Assembly: GCA_027064025.1 (NCBI GenBank)
Contig: JAMOQL010000199.1
Span: 1-39,227 of the forward strand
Source of the DNA: Bacteroidales bacterium
Lineage (GTDB): Bacteria > Bacteroidota > Bacteroidia > Bacteroidales > JAFGXI01
Direction of reading: 5' to 3'
Length of the DNA: 39,227 nt
The notes beneath the pieces were generated by a model that was not told where the DNA came from, did no database searches, and was given only the letters and a program-made list of their open reading frames with translations. Both the position numbers and the translations under genes were made by a program. Position 1 is the first letter of the stretch, and every line of letters begins with the position of its first letter. Below, piece after piece: positions 25,137 through 35,043 of this stretch.

Positions 25137-25631
25137 TTAATTAGCCCCTATAATTCTTTTTTCGATGTTAGATGTTGAAAAACCTTCCAGAAAATCCAAA
25201 GTTTCTACTTTACCTCCATTTCCAGTAACTACATCATATCCAACAATATTTTCAGCCTTATAGTCACTACCTTTTACAAGAATATCAGGAATTATTCGAC
25301 TTATTAGATTTATTGGAGTATCCTCATCAAAAAGAATTACAGCGTCCACAAATTCCATTGCCGCAAGTATTGTCAAACGTGAATATTCATCTTGAATAGG
25401 TCTGTGTTTTCCTTTAATAGCGCTAACAGAACGATCAGTGTTAACACCTATAATAAGCTTAGACCCTAAATCTTTGGCTTTAGATAAATAATCTATATGT
25501 CCTTGATGAATAATATCGAAGCAACCGTTGGTGAATACAATTCTCTCATTAGCTTTTTTCCAATTAGCAATAAGATTATCAAGTTGAGAGTAATTAATAA
25601 TCTTGGATTTAATTTTTTGATGATAACTCAT
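25137..25631 (-). CDS. rfaE2: D-glycero-beta-D-manno-heptose 1-phosphate adenylyltransferase
   Basis: This cytosolic enzyme makes ADP-heptose from heptose 1-phosphate and ATP for lipopolysaccharide core or other glycans. The 164-residue length fits the stand-alone RfaE domain II found in Bacteroidota; in E. coli it is fused to the kinase as HldE. Motifs: FTNGCFDIIHQGHIDYL (HxGH) near residues 33-49, GVNTDRSV, the GKHRPIQ segment and the closing GFSTSNIEKRI, equivalent to the nucleotidyltransferase ISSTxI motif. Its start overlaps the end of the upstream flippase-like gene by 23 bp, so translation is coupled. Confidence 0.93.
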   Translation of the reverse strand: MSYHQKIKSKIINYSQLDNLIANWKKANERIVFTNGCFDIIHQGHIDYLSKAKDLGSKLIIGVNTDRSVSAIKGKHRPIQDEYSRLTILAAMEFVDAVILFDEDTPINLISRIIPDILVKGSDYKAENIVGYDVVTGNGGKVETLDFLEGFSTSNIEKRIIGAN

Positions 25632-26640
25632 TGGTTTTCTTTTTATTTAGACTAACGTAAATAAGTGATGCAGCACCAAAAACAATTATCATTAATGTTT
25701 GTGCGCTCCAGGTAATCCAACCGATAGCATCTCCATAGCCTGAATCTTTTGTAATACCATAGAGAACTAATGTTTGTGCAACTATTACAGGATAAAGGCC
25801 TATACCTCCGGGAGTAATCATAATACCTATTGAACCAAGTACAAGCACTGTTAATGCGGCGCTCATACCCAAGCCACTTGTTTCTGGTAAGCTAAAAAGA
25901 CATGTATAAATCATTAAGAAATAAAATAACCATATCAATAAAGAATAACTAATAAACAGAAAGGGATTTTTAATTTTAGAAATACTTTTAAGCCCTTCCC
26001 AAACTCCTAATAGCATTTTAAAAATCTTTTGAAATAAAGAACTTTTCTTAATTCTTTTACCAAAAACAAAATATATAATAACACCAATAATTACTGTCGC
26101 AAGCAGCAATTTACCAAAAAGCATATCTACTGATATAAAGGAAAATTTCTCGTTAATAGCAGGATAAATATGGGTTCTTACATATTCATCAAGTCGCTTG
26201 TATTCTACCAGAAAGGTAATTAAGAACAGGGAAAAGAAAAGAACCATATCAATAGAACGTTCAACAATTACAGTTCCAAAACTTTTGTTTACAGGTATCC
26301 CCTCTTCTTTAAAGAGAATGCTACATCTGGCAACTTCTCCCGAACGCGGGATGCCCAAATTAGCAAAATATCCTATCATTACAGCAAGAAAACTTGTTTT
26401 AATACTTGGATTATATCCCATCGGTTGAAGTAATATTTTCCATCGGATAGCACGAGTGATATGACTAAGGATTCCAATAAAAATAGAGAATAAGACCCAT
26501 GAATAGTCAGCCAATTTAAAACTATTAATAATATCTTCTTTAGCTTGAGGACTAAGATCTTTAAGCGACAAATAAATAATAAATACACCAAGACCTAGTG
26601 CAGAAACTAATTTAAGAATGGGAATAAGTTTCTTTTTCAA
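25609..26640 (-). CDS. Multi-spanning membrane protein of the lysylphosphatidylglycerol synthetase/UPF0104 (YbhN-like) family
   Basis: The 343-residue protein has about eight hydrophobic segments, with the family motifs RAIRWKILLQPMG near residues 67-79, GYFANLGIPRSGEVARC near 93-109 and a late GSIGIMITPGGIGLYPVI segment. This is the transmembrane domain of the family called flippase-like or lysylphosphatidylglycerol synthase TM region; it lacks the MprF synthase domain. Likely a lipid transporter, unproven. The first available start after the panD stop is a TTG at 26640, only 2 bp away; no ATG is in place. It sits in an operon panD, this gene, rfaE2. Confidence 0.8.
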   Translation of the reverse strand: MKKKLIPILKLVSALGLGVFIIYLSLKDLSPQAKEDIINSFKLADYSWVLFSIFIGILSHITRAIRWKILLQPMGYNPSIKTSFLAVMIGYFANLGIPRSGEVARCSILFKEEGIPVNKSFGTVIVERSIDMVLFFSLFLITFLVEYKRLDEYVRTHIYPAINEKFSFISVDMLFGKLLLATVIIGVIIYFVFGKRIKKSSLFQKIFKMLLGVWEGLKSISKIKNPFLFISYSLLIWLFYFLMIYTCLFSLPETSGLGMSAALTVLVLGSIGIMITPGGIGLYPVIVAQTLVLYGITKDSGYGDAIGWITWSAQTLMIIVFGAASLIYVSLNKKKTNELSSKN

Positions 26641-26642
26641 AA

Positions 26643-26990
26643 TTATTGAGGTTTATTTTCATCTGTAGGGAAAATAATTGCAGCCTGATGTTTTTTAGCT
26701 TCTTCAAAATCTACACGTGCGTAAGAGACAATAATCAAATAATCATCAACTTGTACTTTTCTAGCCGCAGCACCATTAACACCTATAATGCCACTTCCTC
26801 TTTCTCCCTTAATAACATAAGTGTCGAAACGTTCGCCATTATTTATATCAAAAATATGCACACGCTCGTTTTCAATAATATCCACAGCATCCATTAGATC
26901 TTCGTCTATGGTAATGCTTCCAATATAGTTTAGATCGGCTTGAGTGACCTTAACTCTATGGATTTTAGATTTTAATACTTCTATTTGCAT
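26643..26990 (-). CDS. panD: Aspartate 1-decarboxylase (PanD) precursor
   Basis: This pyruvoyl enzyme makes beta-alanine for pantothenate. The 115-residue proenzyme self-cleaves at the Gly-Ser bond, seen in YIGSITID near residues 22-29, so Ser24 or its neighbour becomes the pyruvoyl group. Other family signatures are [14 protein letters not shown] at the front, [10 protein letters not shown], and [10 protein letters not shown] followed by DYLIIVSYA. Length is normal. It is first in an operon with the flippase-like gene (2 bp) and rfaE2. A TAATTTTG box at 26998-27005 on the minus strand may drive it with a very short leader. Confidence 0.95.
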   Translation of the reverse strand: MQIEVLKSKIHRVKVTQADLNYIGSITIDEDLMDAVDIIENERVHIFDINNGERFDTYVIKGERGSGIIGVNGAAARKVQVDDYLIIVSYARVDFEEAKKHQAAIIFPTDENKPQ

Positions 26991-26997
26991 AAGGCTA

Positions 26998-27005
26998 CAA
27001 AATTA
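26998..27005 (-). promoter_or_regulatory. Promoter -7 box for the panD operon
   Basis: TAATTTTG on the minus strand matches TAnnTTTG and ends 8 bp from the panD start, implying a very short leader. Confidence 0.4.
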
Positions 27006-27446
27006 CTAATTATCTATAATATTTTGTCTTTTTTTTATTTCTATTTTATTATCTGGTTTTTTAATATAAATAGTTACCACATACAATACTTAAACATTTG
27101 TATAGTAATGTATTAAACCGTGTATTACGAACGTGAATTTTATAATATTTAAATAGAAAAATTATATTTTTTAAAAAAACATTACGTTTTTTCAGTTATT
27201 ATTGACCAAAATATTATTTCATTGCCTGTTTGCTTACCTAAATTAATTAACTCAGATACCAAGGAATTTATACTTTAGAACTTAATATTATCATTTAATA
27301 AACTCAATAAAACATCTACAATTACTCCAATTTTGAATAAAATCAGCAGCTCTGTAAATTTGTGTTATTAATATCGTGATAAGGAAAATAGAATCATAAA
27401 TTTCTGTACTTTTGTCGATTAATTTTTTATAGAATATAAATGAGTA
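27006..27446. other. AT-rich intergenic region between panD and glnS
   Basis: I see no gene, repeat or RNA fold in this stretch. The only recognisable signal is TACTTTTG at 27407-27414 (plus), about 40 bp before glnS, a likely promoter box. Confidence 0.4.
27407..27414 (+). promoter_or_regulatory. Promoter -7 box for glnS
   Basis: TACTTTTG matches TAnnTTTG and lies 40 bp before the start codon at 27447. The -33 element is not evident. Confidence 0.45.
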
Positions 27447-29120
27447 ATGGAAGCAGATAACGAAAAGTCGCTAAATTTTATAGAACAAATAATTGAAAAA
27501 GATTTGTCGGAAGGGAAAAACAGCAATAGAGTACACACTCGATTCCCTCCTGAGCCTAATGGCTATCTACATATTGGACATGCTAAGAGTATATGCCTTA
27601 ACTTTGGATTAGGTAAAAAATATAATGGAAAAACTAATCTACGATTTGACGATACCAATCCAACAAAAGAGGAGGATGAATACGTAAAGAGTATAGTTGA
27701 AGATGTAAAATGGTTAGGCTTTGATTGGGATGGAGAAATATGCTATACTTCTGATTATTTTCAACAACTATACGACTGGGCAGTGAAGCTAATAAAAGAA
27801 GGTAAAGCCTATGTTGATGATCAGGATTCTGAAACCATTAGTGAGCAAAGAGGAACCCCTCAAAAACCAGGTATAGAAAGCCCATTTAGAGCTAGGACAG
27901 TTGAAGAGAATTTAGACCTATTTGAGAGAATGCATGCAGGAGAATTCGAAGATGGAGCCAAAGTGCTTCGTGCTAAAGTGGATATGAGTTCTCCAAATAT
28001 GCAAATGCGTGACCCTGTAATGTATCGAATTATGCATGCTCACCATCACCGTACTGGAGATAAATGGTGCATTTATCCAATGTATGATTTTGCCCATGGA
28101 CAAAGTGATTATATCGAAAAAATTACTCATTCAATCTGTACATTAGAATTTGAAAATCATAAACCTTTATATAATTGGTTTTTAGACCAAATAGCAGAAG
28201 GAGACCGTCCTCAGCAAATTGAGTTTGCAAGGCTAAATCTCAATTACACTGTAATGAGTAAAAGAAAACTCTTGCAATTGGTAGAAGAGAATTATGTTAA
28301 TGGTTGGGATGACCCTCGTATGCCCACAGTTTCAGGACTTAGGAGAAGAGGTTATACTCCTGAATCTATCCGAAATTTTGCTGATAGAATTGGAGTCGCA
28401 AAACGCGATAACGTAATAGAATACAGCCTGCTAGAATTTTTTGTAAGAGAACATCTTAATAAAATAACAGATAGAGTAATGGCTGTTTTGGACCCAGTAA
28501 AACTCACCATTACTAATTATCCGGAAGGGAAATTCGAAGATTTAGAATTGATTAATAATCCTGAGGATGAAAATAGCGATAAAAGGAATATCCCTTTTGG
28601 CAGAAATCTATTTATCGAAAAAAACGATTTTATGATTGATGCTCCTAAGAAGTTCTTCCGCCTGACACCAGGTAAAGAAGTAAGACTTAAAGGTGCATAT
28701 ATTATTAAATGTGAAGATTATATTACCGATGACAACGGAAATGTAACCGAGATACTATGTACGTACGATCCTGAAACAAAGAGTGGAAGTGGTGTAAGTA
28801 GAAAAGTGAAAGGAACACTTCATTGGGTTAATGACGAGAAATGTATCAATGCAGAAGTTAGACTTTATGATAGACTTTTTACTGATGAAGATCCTCTTGG
28901 GCATAAAGATGTTGACTTTAAAGAATTTATTAATCCGAAATCTTTACAAGTATTACCTAATTGTAAGTTAGAACCACATTTAGCTACTGCTAAACCTGAA
29001 GATAAATTCCAATTTATGAGATTGGGATATTTCTGTGTTGATAAGGAAAGTACTTCCGAAAAACTTATCTTTAATCGTACTGTTTCTTTGAAAGATTCAT
29101 GGGCAAAGAAAAAGAAATAA
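27447..29120 (+). CDS. glnS: Glutaminyl-tRNA synthetase
   Basis: This class I synthetase charges tRNA-Gln directly. The 557-residue protein shows [17 protein letters not shown] (HIGH motif, near residues 31-47), [13 protein letters not shown] and the KMSKS counterpart VMSKRKL near residue 270, then the beta-barrel anticodon-binding domains. Length is near that of E. coli GlnRS, with no YqeY-type extension. The [19 protein letters not shown] segment after KMSKS is typical of GlnRS over GluRS. gldA follows by 6 bp, so the two are probably co-transcribed. Confidence 0.95.
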   Translation: MEADNEKSLNFIEQIIEKDLSEGKNSNRVHTRFPPEPNGYLHIGHAKSICLNFGLGKKYNGKTNLRFDDTNPTKEEDEYVKSIVEDVKWLGFDWDGEICYTSDYFQQLYDWAVKLIKEGKAYVDDQDSETISEQRGTPQKPGIESPFRARTVEENLDLFERMHAGEFEDGAKVLRAKVDMSSPNMQMRDPVMYRIMHAHHHRTGDKWCIYPMYDFAHGQSDYIEKITHSICTLEFENHKPLYNWFLDQIAEGDRPQQIEFARLNLNYTVMSKRKLLQLVEENYVNGWDDPRMPTVSGLRRRGYTPESIRNFADRIGVAKRDNVIEYSLLEFFVREHLNKITDRVMAVLDPVKLTITNYPEGKFEDLELINNPEDENSDKRNIPFGRNLFIEKNDFMIDAPKKFFRLTPGKEVRLKGAYIIKCEDYITDDNGNVTEILCTYDPETKSGSGVSRKVKGTLHWVNDEKCINAEVRLYDRLFTDEDPLGHKDVDFKEFINPKSLQVLPNCKLEPHLATAKPEDKFQFMRLGYFCVDKESTSEKLIFNRTVSLKDSWAKKKK

Positions 29121-29126
29121 AATATT

Positions 29127-30032
29127 ATGTCAATAAACATCTCAAATATTAGCAAGGTTTATGGCCAACAAAAAGCTTTAGACGACATTAGCATTAATAT
29201 TGAAAATTCTGAAATAGTAGGGCTTTTAGGTCCAAATGGAGCAGGAAAATCTACTCTTATGAAAATCATAACAGGATTTATTCCACCCACTTCCGGGAAT
29301 ATAAAAGTTATGGGATATGATATTTTTGAAGAACCTCTGAAAGTAAAAAACAGTATCGGTTACCTTCCGGAAAGCAATCCTCTATATCATGAAATGTACG
29401 TGAGAGAATATTTAGAATTTGTTGCTGGCATTTTTAAAATTAAGAATAAAAAAGAACGTATAAAAGAAATAATAGAGCTAACAAAACTCACTAACGAGCA
29501 ACATAAAAAAATTGGCGCTTTATCAAAAGGTTATAAGCAAAGGGTTGGACTAGCTCAAGCTTTTATACATAATCCTGACGTGCTTATACTTGATGAACCA
29601 ACAAGTGGATTAGACCCAAATCAGTTAATTGAAATAAGAAACCTTATTAAAAAAGTTGGTGCTACTAAAACAGTACTATTCTCCTCTCATATAATGCAAG
29701 AAGTTGAAGCCGTATGTGATAGAATCATTATTATTAATGAAGGTAAACTTATTGCCGATAGTCCGAAAAGCGAAATTCAAAAGCTATGGAAAGATAAAGA
29801 AGTTGTAATTGTGGAGTTTAAAGAAAATATTAATGAGGTGCAATTAAAAAATATTTCCGGAATAAACAATATTGTAAAAATGGAAAATGGAAAATGGAAA
29901 ATAACTGTTGATAATCAAAGTGATATCCGCCCACTTATTTATGATTTCGCAAAAAACAACAACCTTACATTAATAGGATTGCAATCTGAAGAAATAAGTT
30001 TAGAACATATATTTCAGAATCTAACCAAATAA
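29127..30032 (+). CDS. gldA: ABC transporter ATP-binding protein, GldA-type
   Basis: The 301-residue ATPase has Walker A GPNGAGKST near residues 35-43, a Q-loop region, the signature LSKGYKQRVGLAQA near 132-145 and Walker B VLILDEPTSGLDPNQ near 154-168, plus a His switch in SSHIMQEVEAVCD. The LDPNQ and overall sequence fit the gliding-motility ATPase GldA better than generic drug-export ATPases. GldA works with membrane proteins GldF and GldG in Flavobacterium; those partners are not adjacent here. It follows glnS by 6 bp. If it is not GldA it is still an ABC-2 type export ATPase. Confidence 0.85.
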   Translation: MSINISNISKVYGQQKALDDISINIENSEIVGLLGPNGAGKSTLMKIITGFIPPTSGNIKVMGYDIFEEPLKVKNSIGYLPESNPLYHEMYVREYLEFVAGIFKIKNKKERIKEIIELTKLTNEQHKKIGALSKGYKQRVGLAQAFIHNPDVLILDEPTSGLDPNQLIEIRNLIKKVGATKTVLFSSHIMQEVEAVCDRIIIINEGKLIADSPKSEIQKLWKDKEVVIVEFKENINEVQLKNISGINNIVKMENGKWKITVDNQSDIRPLIYDFAKNNNLTLIGLQSEEISLEHIFQNLTK

Positions 30033-30103
30033 GCTTTTTTATTCTTTAATTTTTTAATAATAATTTTAATTAATAATCGTTGCATTATCATTATGGACTT
30101 AAT

Positions 30104-30967
30104 ATGAAGCATTTTTACATTCTATTAATATCAGGACTTTTATTGGCTAGCTCATGCGAGATTATCAACCCGGATGAAGATATGCCTGCTAAGATTTCTA
30201 TCAATTCTGTCTCATTTAAAGCAGAACCAATGCAAGGTACTGATTCTGTGGACATCCAAGACATATGGATATATAGTGACAATGATTTAGTAGGAGCATA
30301 TCAAATTCCTTTTACTATCCCTATTCTTGCCAATGGAAATCATAATTTAACAATTCGACCAGGGGTAATCCTCAATGGTATAGCTGCCACAAGAACCATA
30401 AATCCTTTTTATACTAGTATAAATAAAGTTATAAACTTAGTACCAGGAGAAATATTTTCTTTTTCTCCAACTTTTAAATATGTTGACGGTGTAGTTTTCC
30501 CATGGAACTCCAAAGGAGAAGAAGATTTTGAAGAAGGAGGAATAAGTATTGACTCTGTTTCCGGTTCTTCAACTAAGATAAGAAAAAGCAAACTAGATGT
30601 TTACGAAGGGGATTACTCTGGAGAAATAGATTTGGATGCCGGACATAAAACATATAGAGGGCAAAGTTCAAAAGAATTTAATTTACCAAAAAGTGGAGCT
30701 TATGTCGTGATGGAAATGAATGTAAAAAACACACAAACACCACTTTATATTGGAATGTATGTATATCTACCCGGAAACACAGTTAGAGATGTTAGTCATA
30801 TGATGGTTAATCCAACAACAAAGTGGAAAAAGCTTTATGTGAATTTTACAGAACTAGTAAGCTACTATCCTAATGCTAAATCTTATAGAGTTTCTTTTAA
30901 AGCAGACTTAGGATCATTAGATTCTGCTAAAATATTTATAGATAATATTAAAATAATGCATTTCTAA
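30104..30967 (+). CDS. Lipoprotein of unknown function
   Basis: The ATG at 30104 gives a clean lipoprotein signal (MKHFYILLISGLLLASSC); an upstream TTG in frame would add eight residues and is unlikely. The remaining 270 residues are beta-rich, with regular strand patterns (DVYEGDYSGEIDLDAGHKTY, GAYVVMEMNVKN, PLYIGMYVYLPG, KIFIDNIKIMHF) reminiscent of a carbohydrate-binding jelly-roll. I do not recognise a named family. Its stop overlaps the start of the next gene (TAATG), implying translational coupling to the sugar-phosphate transferase and therefore a role near surface polysaccharide, by context only. Confidence 0.7.
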   Translation: MKHFYILLISGLLLASSCEIINPDEDMPAKISINSVSFKAEPMQGTDSVDIQDIWIYSDNDLVGAYQIPFTIPILANGNHNLTIRPGVILNGIAATRTINPFYTSINKVINLVPGEIFSFSPTFKYVDGVVFPWNSKGEEDFEEGGISIDSVSGSSTKIRKSKLDVYEGDYSGEIDLDAGHKTYRGQSSKEFNLPKSGAYVVMEMNVKNTQTPLYIGMYVYLPGNTVRDVSHMMVNPTTKWKKLYVNFTELVSYYPNAKSYRVSFKADLGSLDSAKIFIDNIKIMHF

Positions 30968-32382
30968 TGAACAATAAATTACAGACCATAAAGTATTTAT
31001 TAGCGGATTATTTATCGGCAACTATTGCTTGGGCTCTGTTTTTTGCTTATCGTAAACATAGTTATTCTCCCATTGAAGATAATTTAAAAGAAGTTATTCT
31101 TAATGATTCCAAATTTTACTCCGGACTTTTGATAATCCCTGTTTTATGGGTGCTATTTTATTTATTCTTAGGTAATTATAAAGCCGTATATCGCAAATCA
31201 AGAATTAGAGAACTTGGATTGACATTTATGAGTAGCCTTATTGGAGTTTCCCTAATCTTTTTTGCAATAATATTAGATGATTATGTACATAGCTATAAAG
31301 AACTTTATGTATTTGCTATAGTGTTATTTATAATTCACTTCTCGTTAACAGCTTTTTTTAGATTGATTATTACTACCATCACAGTAAGAAAAATTCATAA
31401 TGGAGATATCGGATTCAAAACACTTATTGTTGGAGGTAATGGAAATGCTACTTCCATTTTTCTTGATATTTCAAACCAATATATTTCTTCAGGAAATAAA
31501 TTTATGGGTTTTGTACATGTAAATGAGGCTGATAACTATAAACTCGCTCAACATTTACATCATTATGGACATTTTTCAAAGATGGATGAAATTATTGAAA
31601 AAGAGAAGATTGAAGAAGTTATTATTGCAATCGACCCCAGCGAACATACTAAAATAAAAAGTATTATTACTACTCTGCGAAACAGTAAAGTAGTAATAAA
31701 AATCATTCCCGATATGTACGATATAATGCTAGGATCTGTTAAAATGACAGCTATTTTTCAAGCTCCGTTAATTCAGATATATCCCGACATCATGCCTTAT
31801 TGGCAAATTGTTCTGAAAAGATTAATGGATATCGTTTTATCAATCATAGCAATTATTTTATTATCACCTCTGTATATCTTTACTGCTTTAGGTGTTTATT
31901 TTACTTCTAAAGGACCGATATTTTATTCTCAAGAAAGAATTGGAATTAACGGAAAGCCATTTAATATGCTTAAGTTCAGAACTATGGTTGAGAATGCAGA
32001 AGAAAATGGGCCACAACTTAGCTCCGAAAATGACTCTCGGATTACTCCTTTTGGTAAATTTATGCGCAAAGTTAGACTTGACGAAATACCTCAGTTCTTT
32101 ACTGTCATTAAAGGAGATATGAGTATTGTGGGCTATAGACCCGAAAGGCAATATTTTATTGACCAAATTGTAAAAGTGGCTCCACATTATAAGCTTTTAT
32201 TGAAAATAAAACCCGGTATTACTTCTTGGGGACAGGTAAAATATGGTTACGCAGAAAATGTTGAGGAAATGGTGGAAAGATTGAAATATGATATTCTTTA
32301 TCTTGAGAATATGAGTATCTCTGTTGATATTAAAATATTGTTCTATACTATCATTATTGTTCTTACAGGACGAGGAAAATAG
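30967..32382 (+). CDS. Exopolysaccharide initiating polyprenyl glycosylphosphotransferase (WcaJ/WbaP type)
   Basis: This membrane enzyme transfers a sugar 1-phosphate from a UDP-sugar to undecaprenyl phosphate, the first step of a glycan repeat unit. The 471-residue protein has an N-terminal region with about four to five membrane segments, a cytosolic Rossmann-like domain around residues 140-260 (TLIVGGNGNATSI), another membrane segment near 282, and the catalytic sugar-transferase domain with SKGPIFYSQERIGINGKPF, KFRTM, LRKVRLDEIPQ-like VRLDEIPQFF and GDMSIVGYRPE, ending TGRGK. Substrate is unknown. It is coupled to the lipoprotein upstream. Other genes of a polysaccharide cluster are not next to it. 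Confidence 0.92.
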   Translation: MNNKLQTIKYLLADYLSATIAWALFFAYRKHSYSPIEDNLKEVILNDSKFYSGLLIIPVLWVLFYLFLGNYKAVYRKSRIRELGLTFMSSLIGVSLIFFAIILDDYVHSYKELYVFAIVLFIIHFSLTAFFRLIITTITVRKIHNGDIGFKTLIVGGNGNATSIFLDISNQYISSGNKFMGFVHVNEADNYKLAQHLHHYGHFSKMDEIIEKEKIEEVIIAIDPSEHTKIKSIITTLRNSKVVIKIIPDMYDIMLGSVKMTAIFQAPLIQIYPDIMPYWQIVLKRLMDIVLSIIAIILLSPLYIFTALGVYFTSKGPIFYSQERIGINGKPFNMLKFRTMVENAEENGPQLSSENDSRITPFGKFMRKVRLDEIPQFFTVIKGDMSIVGYRPERQYFIDQIVKVAPHYKLLLKIKPGITSWGQVKYGYAENVEEMVERLKYDILYLENMSISVDIKILFYTIIIVLTGRGK

Positions 32383-32519
32383 CATTTAGTTTTTATTCTT
32401 TAATTACGAAATATTTTCCATATTTTCAAAGCTAACCTTTACATATTTATTAATAGTCTGAGTTATATCCATTTGATTTTTTTATAAATTAGCCTCTTTT
32501 AATTTACAATTTAAATGTA

Positions 32520-34088
32520 ATGAAATCATTTATAACTTTATTGATAGTACTATTTGCCACAGTTTTATATTCTCAACCACAAAATATAATGATTGGCACC
32601 ATAGGAAACCCTGTAGAACCATCCATATTTATCAATTCAAATAATCCGGCAATAATAATGGCCGGAGCTAATATCGATAAGGTTTACATAAGTACTGATA
32701 CCGGCCGTACATGGTCTTTTGATACTCTTAAATCCAATTCTGGAGTTATGGGAGATCCTTGCATTACCTCCGATACTGCCGGAAATTTTCTTTTTCTTCA
32801 TCTTTCAAATCCCCCTTCTGGAACAGGACATTGGATAGATAGAATTATTTGTCAGAAATACAATTTGCAGCAAAACCAATGGACAATTGATACTTTTATG
32901 GGGCTTAATGGAGGACCTGATTATGCACAGGATAAGGAATGGATTGCTATTGATAAAACAAATAACAATATGTATGTTACTTGGACTCAATTTGATAAAT
33001 ATAACACCAGTAATCCTGCCAAAAAAAGTAATATCCTATTTTCAAAATCTACTGATAACGGAGCCTCATGGTCGGTAGCAAAAAGAATAAATCAAACTTC
33101 CGGCGATTGTGTAGATAGTGATAACACCGTTGAAGGTGCTGTTCCTGCCGTGGGACCTAATGGCGAAATTTATGTTACTTGGGCAGGACCTGATGGACTT
33201 GTGTTTGATAGAAGTATCGACGGAGGAAACACTTGGCTCGACACCGATATTGTCATAACATCAATACCAGGAGGTTGGGACTATGATATTCCAGGAATTA
33301 GCCGTTGCAATGGTCTTCCAATTACTGATTGTGATGTGAGTGGAGGTCAATATAATGGAAATATTTATGTCAACTGGAGTGATCAGCGCAACGGAACCGA
33401 TAATACTGATATTTGGGTTGTAAGTTCTTCTGACGGTGGTAACAATTGGACATCCCCAATTCGTGTTAATAATGATACTACTCAAAATCATCAATTCCTT
33501 ACTTGGATGGATATTGACCAAAATACCGGCTTTATTTACTTTGTTTTTTATGATAGACGCAATTATAATAATAAACTTACAGATGTATTTCTAGCTGTTT
33601 CGAAAGATGGTGGTCAAAGTTTTGAAAACTATAAAATTAGTGAGTCTCCTTTTATACCTACATCAAATGTTTTCTTTGGAGATTATAATAATATCTCTGT
33701 GCAAAATGGAATAATAAGACCTATTTGGACTAGATTCGACGCTAATAATCATCTATCTATCTGGACTGCTATTATTAATCCTGAAACTAATTTATCAATA
33801 CAAGATAACTCAACGGATATACAAGAAATATCATCTTCTATATATCCAAATCCAAGTGATAATATTATTTATTTTTCATTTAAACTAAAGCATACAGATG
33901 TTGTTAGTCTTGATGTTTACGATATTAAAGGTAGTTTTATAACTAGAATTATTGATAATAAAAAATATAAGCAAGGAGAGTATATTCAAGAATTAAATGT
34001 AAATAAATACAAGCTTAGCCATGGTGTTTATCAATTCAATTTTACCGCTAGCAACAATAGTTTTAGTAAACAGTTTATAATCAAATAA
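32520..34088 (+). CDS. BNR/Asp-box beta-propeller protein with type IX secretion C-terminal sorting domain
   Basis: The 522-residue protein has a signal peptide (ends VLYSQ). Five Asp-box repeats are visible: STDTGRTWSF, STDNGASWSV, SIDGGNTWLD, SSDGGNNWTS and SKDGGQSFEN, which mark a sialidase-like beta-propeller. The last 80 residues, from ISSSIYPNPSDNIIYFSF through LDVYDIKGSF to FSKQFIIK, form a type A C-terminal domain for type IX secretion, so the protein should be exported and anchored or released. Asp-box proteins include sialidases, but the arginine triad was not located, so enzymatic activity is unproven. It stands alone after a 137-bp gap. Confidence 0.85.
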   Translation: MKSFITLLIVLFATVLYSQPQNIMIGTIGNPVEPSIFINSNNPAIIMAGANIDKVYISTDTGRTWSFDTLKSNSGVMGDPCITSDTAGNFLFLHLSNPPSGTGHWIDRIICQKYNLQQNQWTIDTFMGLNGGPDYAQDKEWIAIDKTNNNMYVTWTQFDKYNTSNPAKKSNILFSKSTDNGASWSVAKRINQTSGDCVDSDNTVEGAVPAVGPNGEIYVTWAGPDGLVFDRSIDGGNTWLDTDIVITSIPGGWDYDIPGISRCNGLPITDCDVSGGQYNGNIYVNWSDQRNGTDNTDIWVVSSSDGGNNWTSPIRVNNDTTQNHQFLTWMDIDQNTGFIYFVFYDRRNYNNKLTDVFLAVSKDGGQSFENYKISESPFIPTSNVFFGDYNNISVQNGIIRPIWTRFDANNHLSIWTAIINPETNLSIQDNSTDIQEISSSIYPNPSDNIIYFSFKLKHTDVVSLDVYDIKGSFITRIIDNKKYKQGEYIQELNVNKYKLSHGVYQFNFTASNNSFSKQFIIK

Positions 34089-34142
34089 AACATCTAAGGG
34101 AGTTGCTAAATACTATTAAGTGAAATTTTATATTTAGCTTTA

Positions 34143-34484
34143 TTAATATATAAATATTGATTTAGCATAGTCGTGACCATAGGACCCAATATTTATAACA
34201 CCAATGCCAGAAAGGGTATCATTATAGGCTTTAATGTCAAGCTGAACAGGCTGTTCAAAGGTGTGAATAAATTGTCCATTATCATCGGTATATCCAATGA
34301 TTTCTACATCACCTTTTGTCATTTCTACACGTACATCTGGCATAACAACCATAGTGTCTGACATTAATTTTACAGTAATAACAGCTTCCATACTCCTATT
34401 CTTTCGGCAAGAATAAGTAGTTATTATTCCACCAATTATGATGAGAACAAGTAAAATTCTTATATGTAATTTTAACTTTTTCAT
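34143..34484 (-). CDS. Small lipoprotein with beta-sandwich (carboxypeptidase-regulatory-like) domain
   Basis: The ATG at 34484 gives a lipoprotein signal MKKLKLHIRILLVLIIIGG and a lipobox TTYSC near residue 26. The mature part of about 88 residues has strands VITVKLMSD, VRVEMTKGDVEIIGYTDDNGQFIHTF and DIKAYND, with a TDDNGQF turn as in carboxypeptidase regulatory-like or transthyretin-like domains. Function is unknown. It lies alone on the minus strand between the BNR protein (tail-to-tail) and another small minus-strand gene. Confidence 0.7.
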   Translation of the reverse strand: MKKLKLHIRILLVLIIIGGIITTYSCRKNRSMEAVITVKLMSDTMVVMPDVRVEMTKGDVEIIGYTDDNGQFIHTFEQPVQLDIKAYNDTLSGIGVINIGSYGHDYAKSIFIY

Positions 34485-34539
34485 AGACTTTATACGTACT
34501 GACAAAAGTAATTATAAAAAGTTTGCCTGAAATAAAAAA

Positions 34540-35043
34540 TTATTCAAGTCCAATATCATATTTATTAGCATAATCTTCTGCTTGAGAATAAAAATTATTC
34601 AATATTACGTCTAAATTTTTATTCATTTGTGGATAATATTCATTTAGTCTATCTATATCCTTTTCATTTACATCTTCCGCTTCAATAATCTCTATTAAAA
34701 CAGGTACTGCCTTTGAAAGTTCCAATTGATATAAATTAAAAAGCTCTATAGTAGTATTTAACAATGCTTTATTATCTTTATATATTTCTATATTTTCTAA
34801 TCTTTTCCTCTCTTTATTTATAAAATTTATTATCTCATCATAACTATCTCTCAGTTTAATAGTATCATCATTATAATCAGTAATATTATTTGATAAGTCT
34901 TCTTCTGTTTGCAAATGATACTCTATTTCTTTCTGTAATTTAGTATCGAAGTCTATAAGTTTCATCACTGAACCAAAAATATCATCAAAGAAAACTATTT
35001 CAAGCTTTCTATCCTTACAGCCATCCATATAATAAGTATCCAT
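34540..35043 (-). CDS. Hypothetical coiled-coil protein
   Basis: I do not recognise this protein of about 167 residues. The ATG at 35043 is preferred to an upstream TTG; an ATG five codons later is also possible. The sequence is charged and helical throughout (LQKEIEYHLQTEEDLSNN, FINKERKRLENIEIYKDN, LIEIIEAEDVNEKDIDRL), with no signal peptide or membrane segment. It is 55 bp upstream of the small lipoprotein gene on the same strand and might be co-transcribed. Low similarity to named families is expected. Confidence 0.6.
   Translation of the reverse strand: MDTYYMDGCKDRKLEIVFFDDIFGSVMKLIDFDTKLQKEIEYHLQTEEDLSNNITDYNDDTIKLRDSYDEIINFINKERKRLENIEIYKDNKALLNTTIELFNLYQLELSKAVPVLIEIIEAEDVNEKDIDRLNEYYPQMNKNLDVILNNFYSQAEDYANKYDIGLE

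Noticed and set aside
32404-32472. 22-codon minus-strand frame (MDITQTINKYVKVSFENMEN plus two residues) between transferase and BNR genes
   Set aside because: It has no promoter box or recognisable ribosome site and frames of this length arise by chance.
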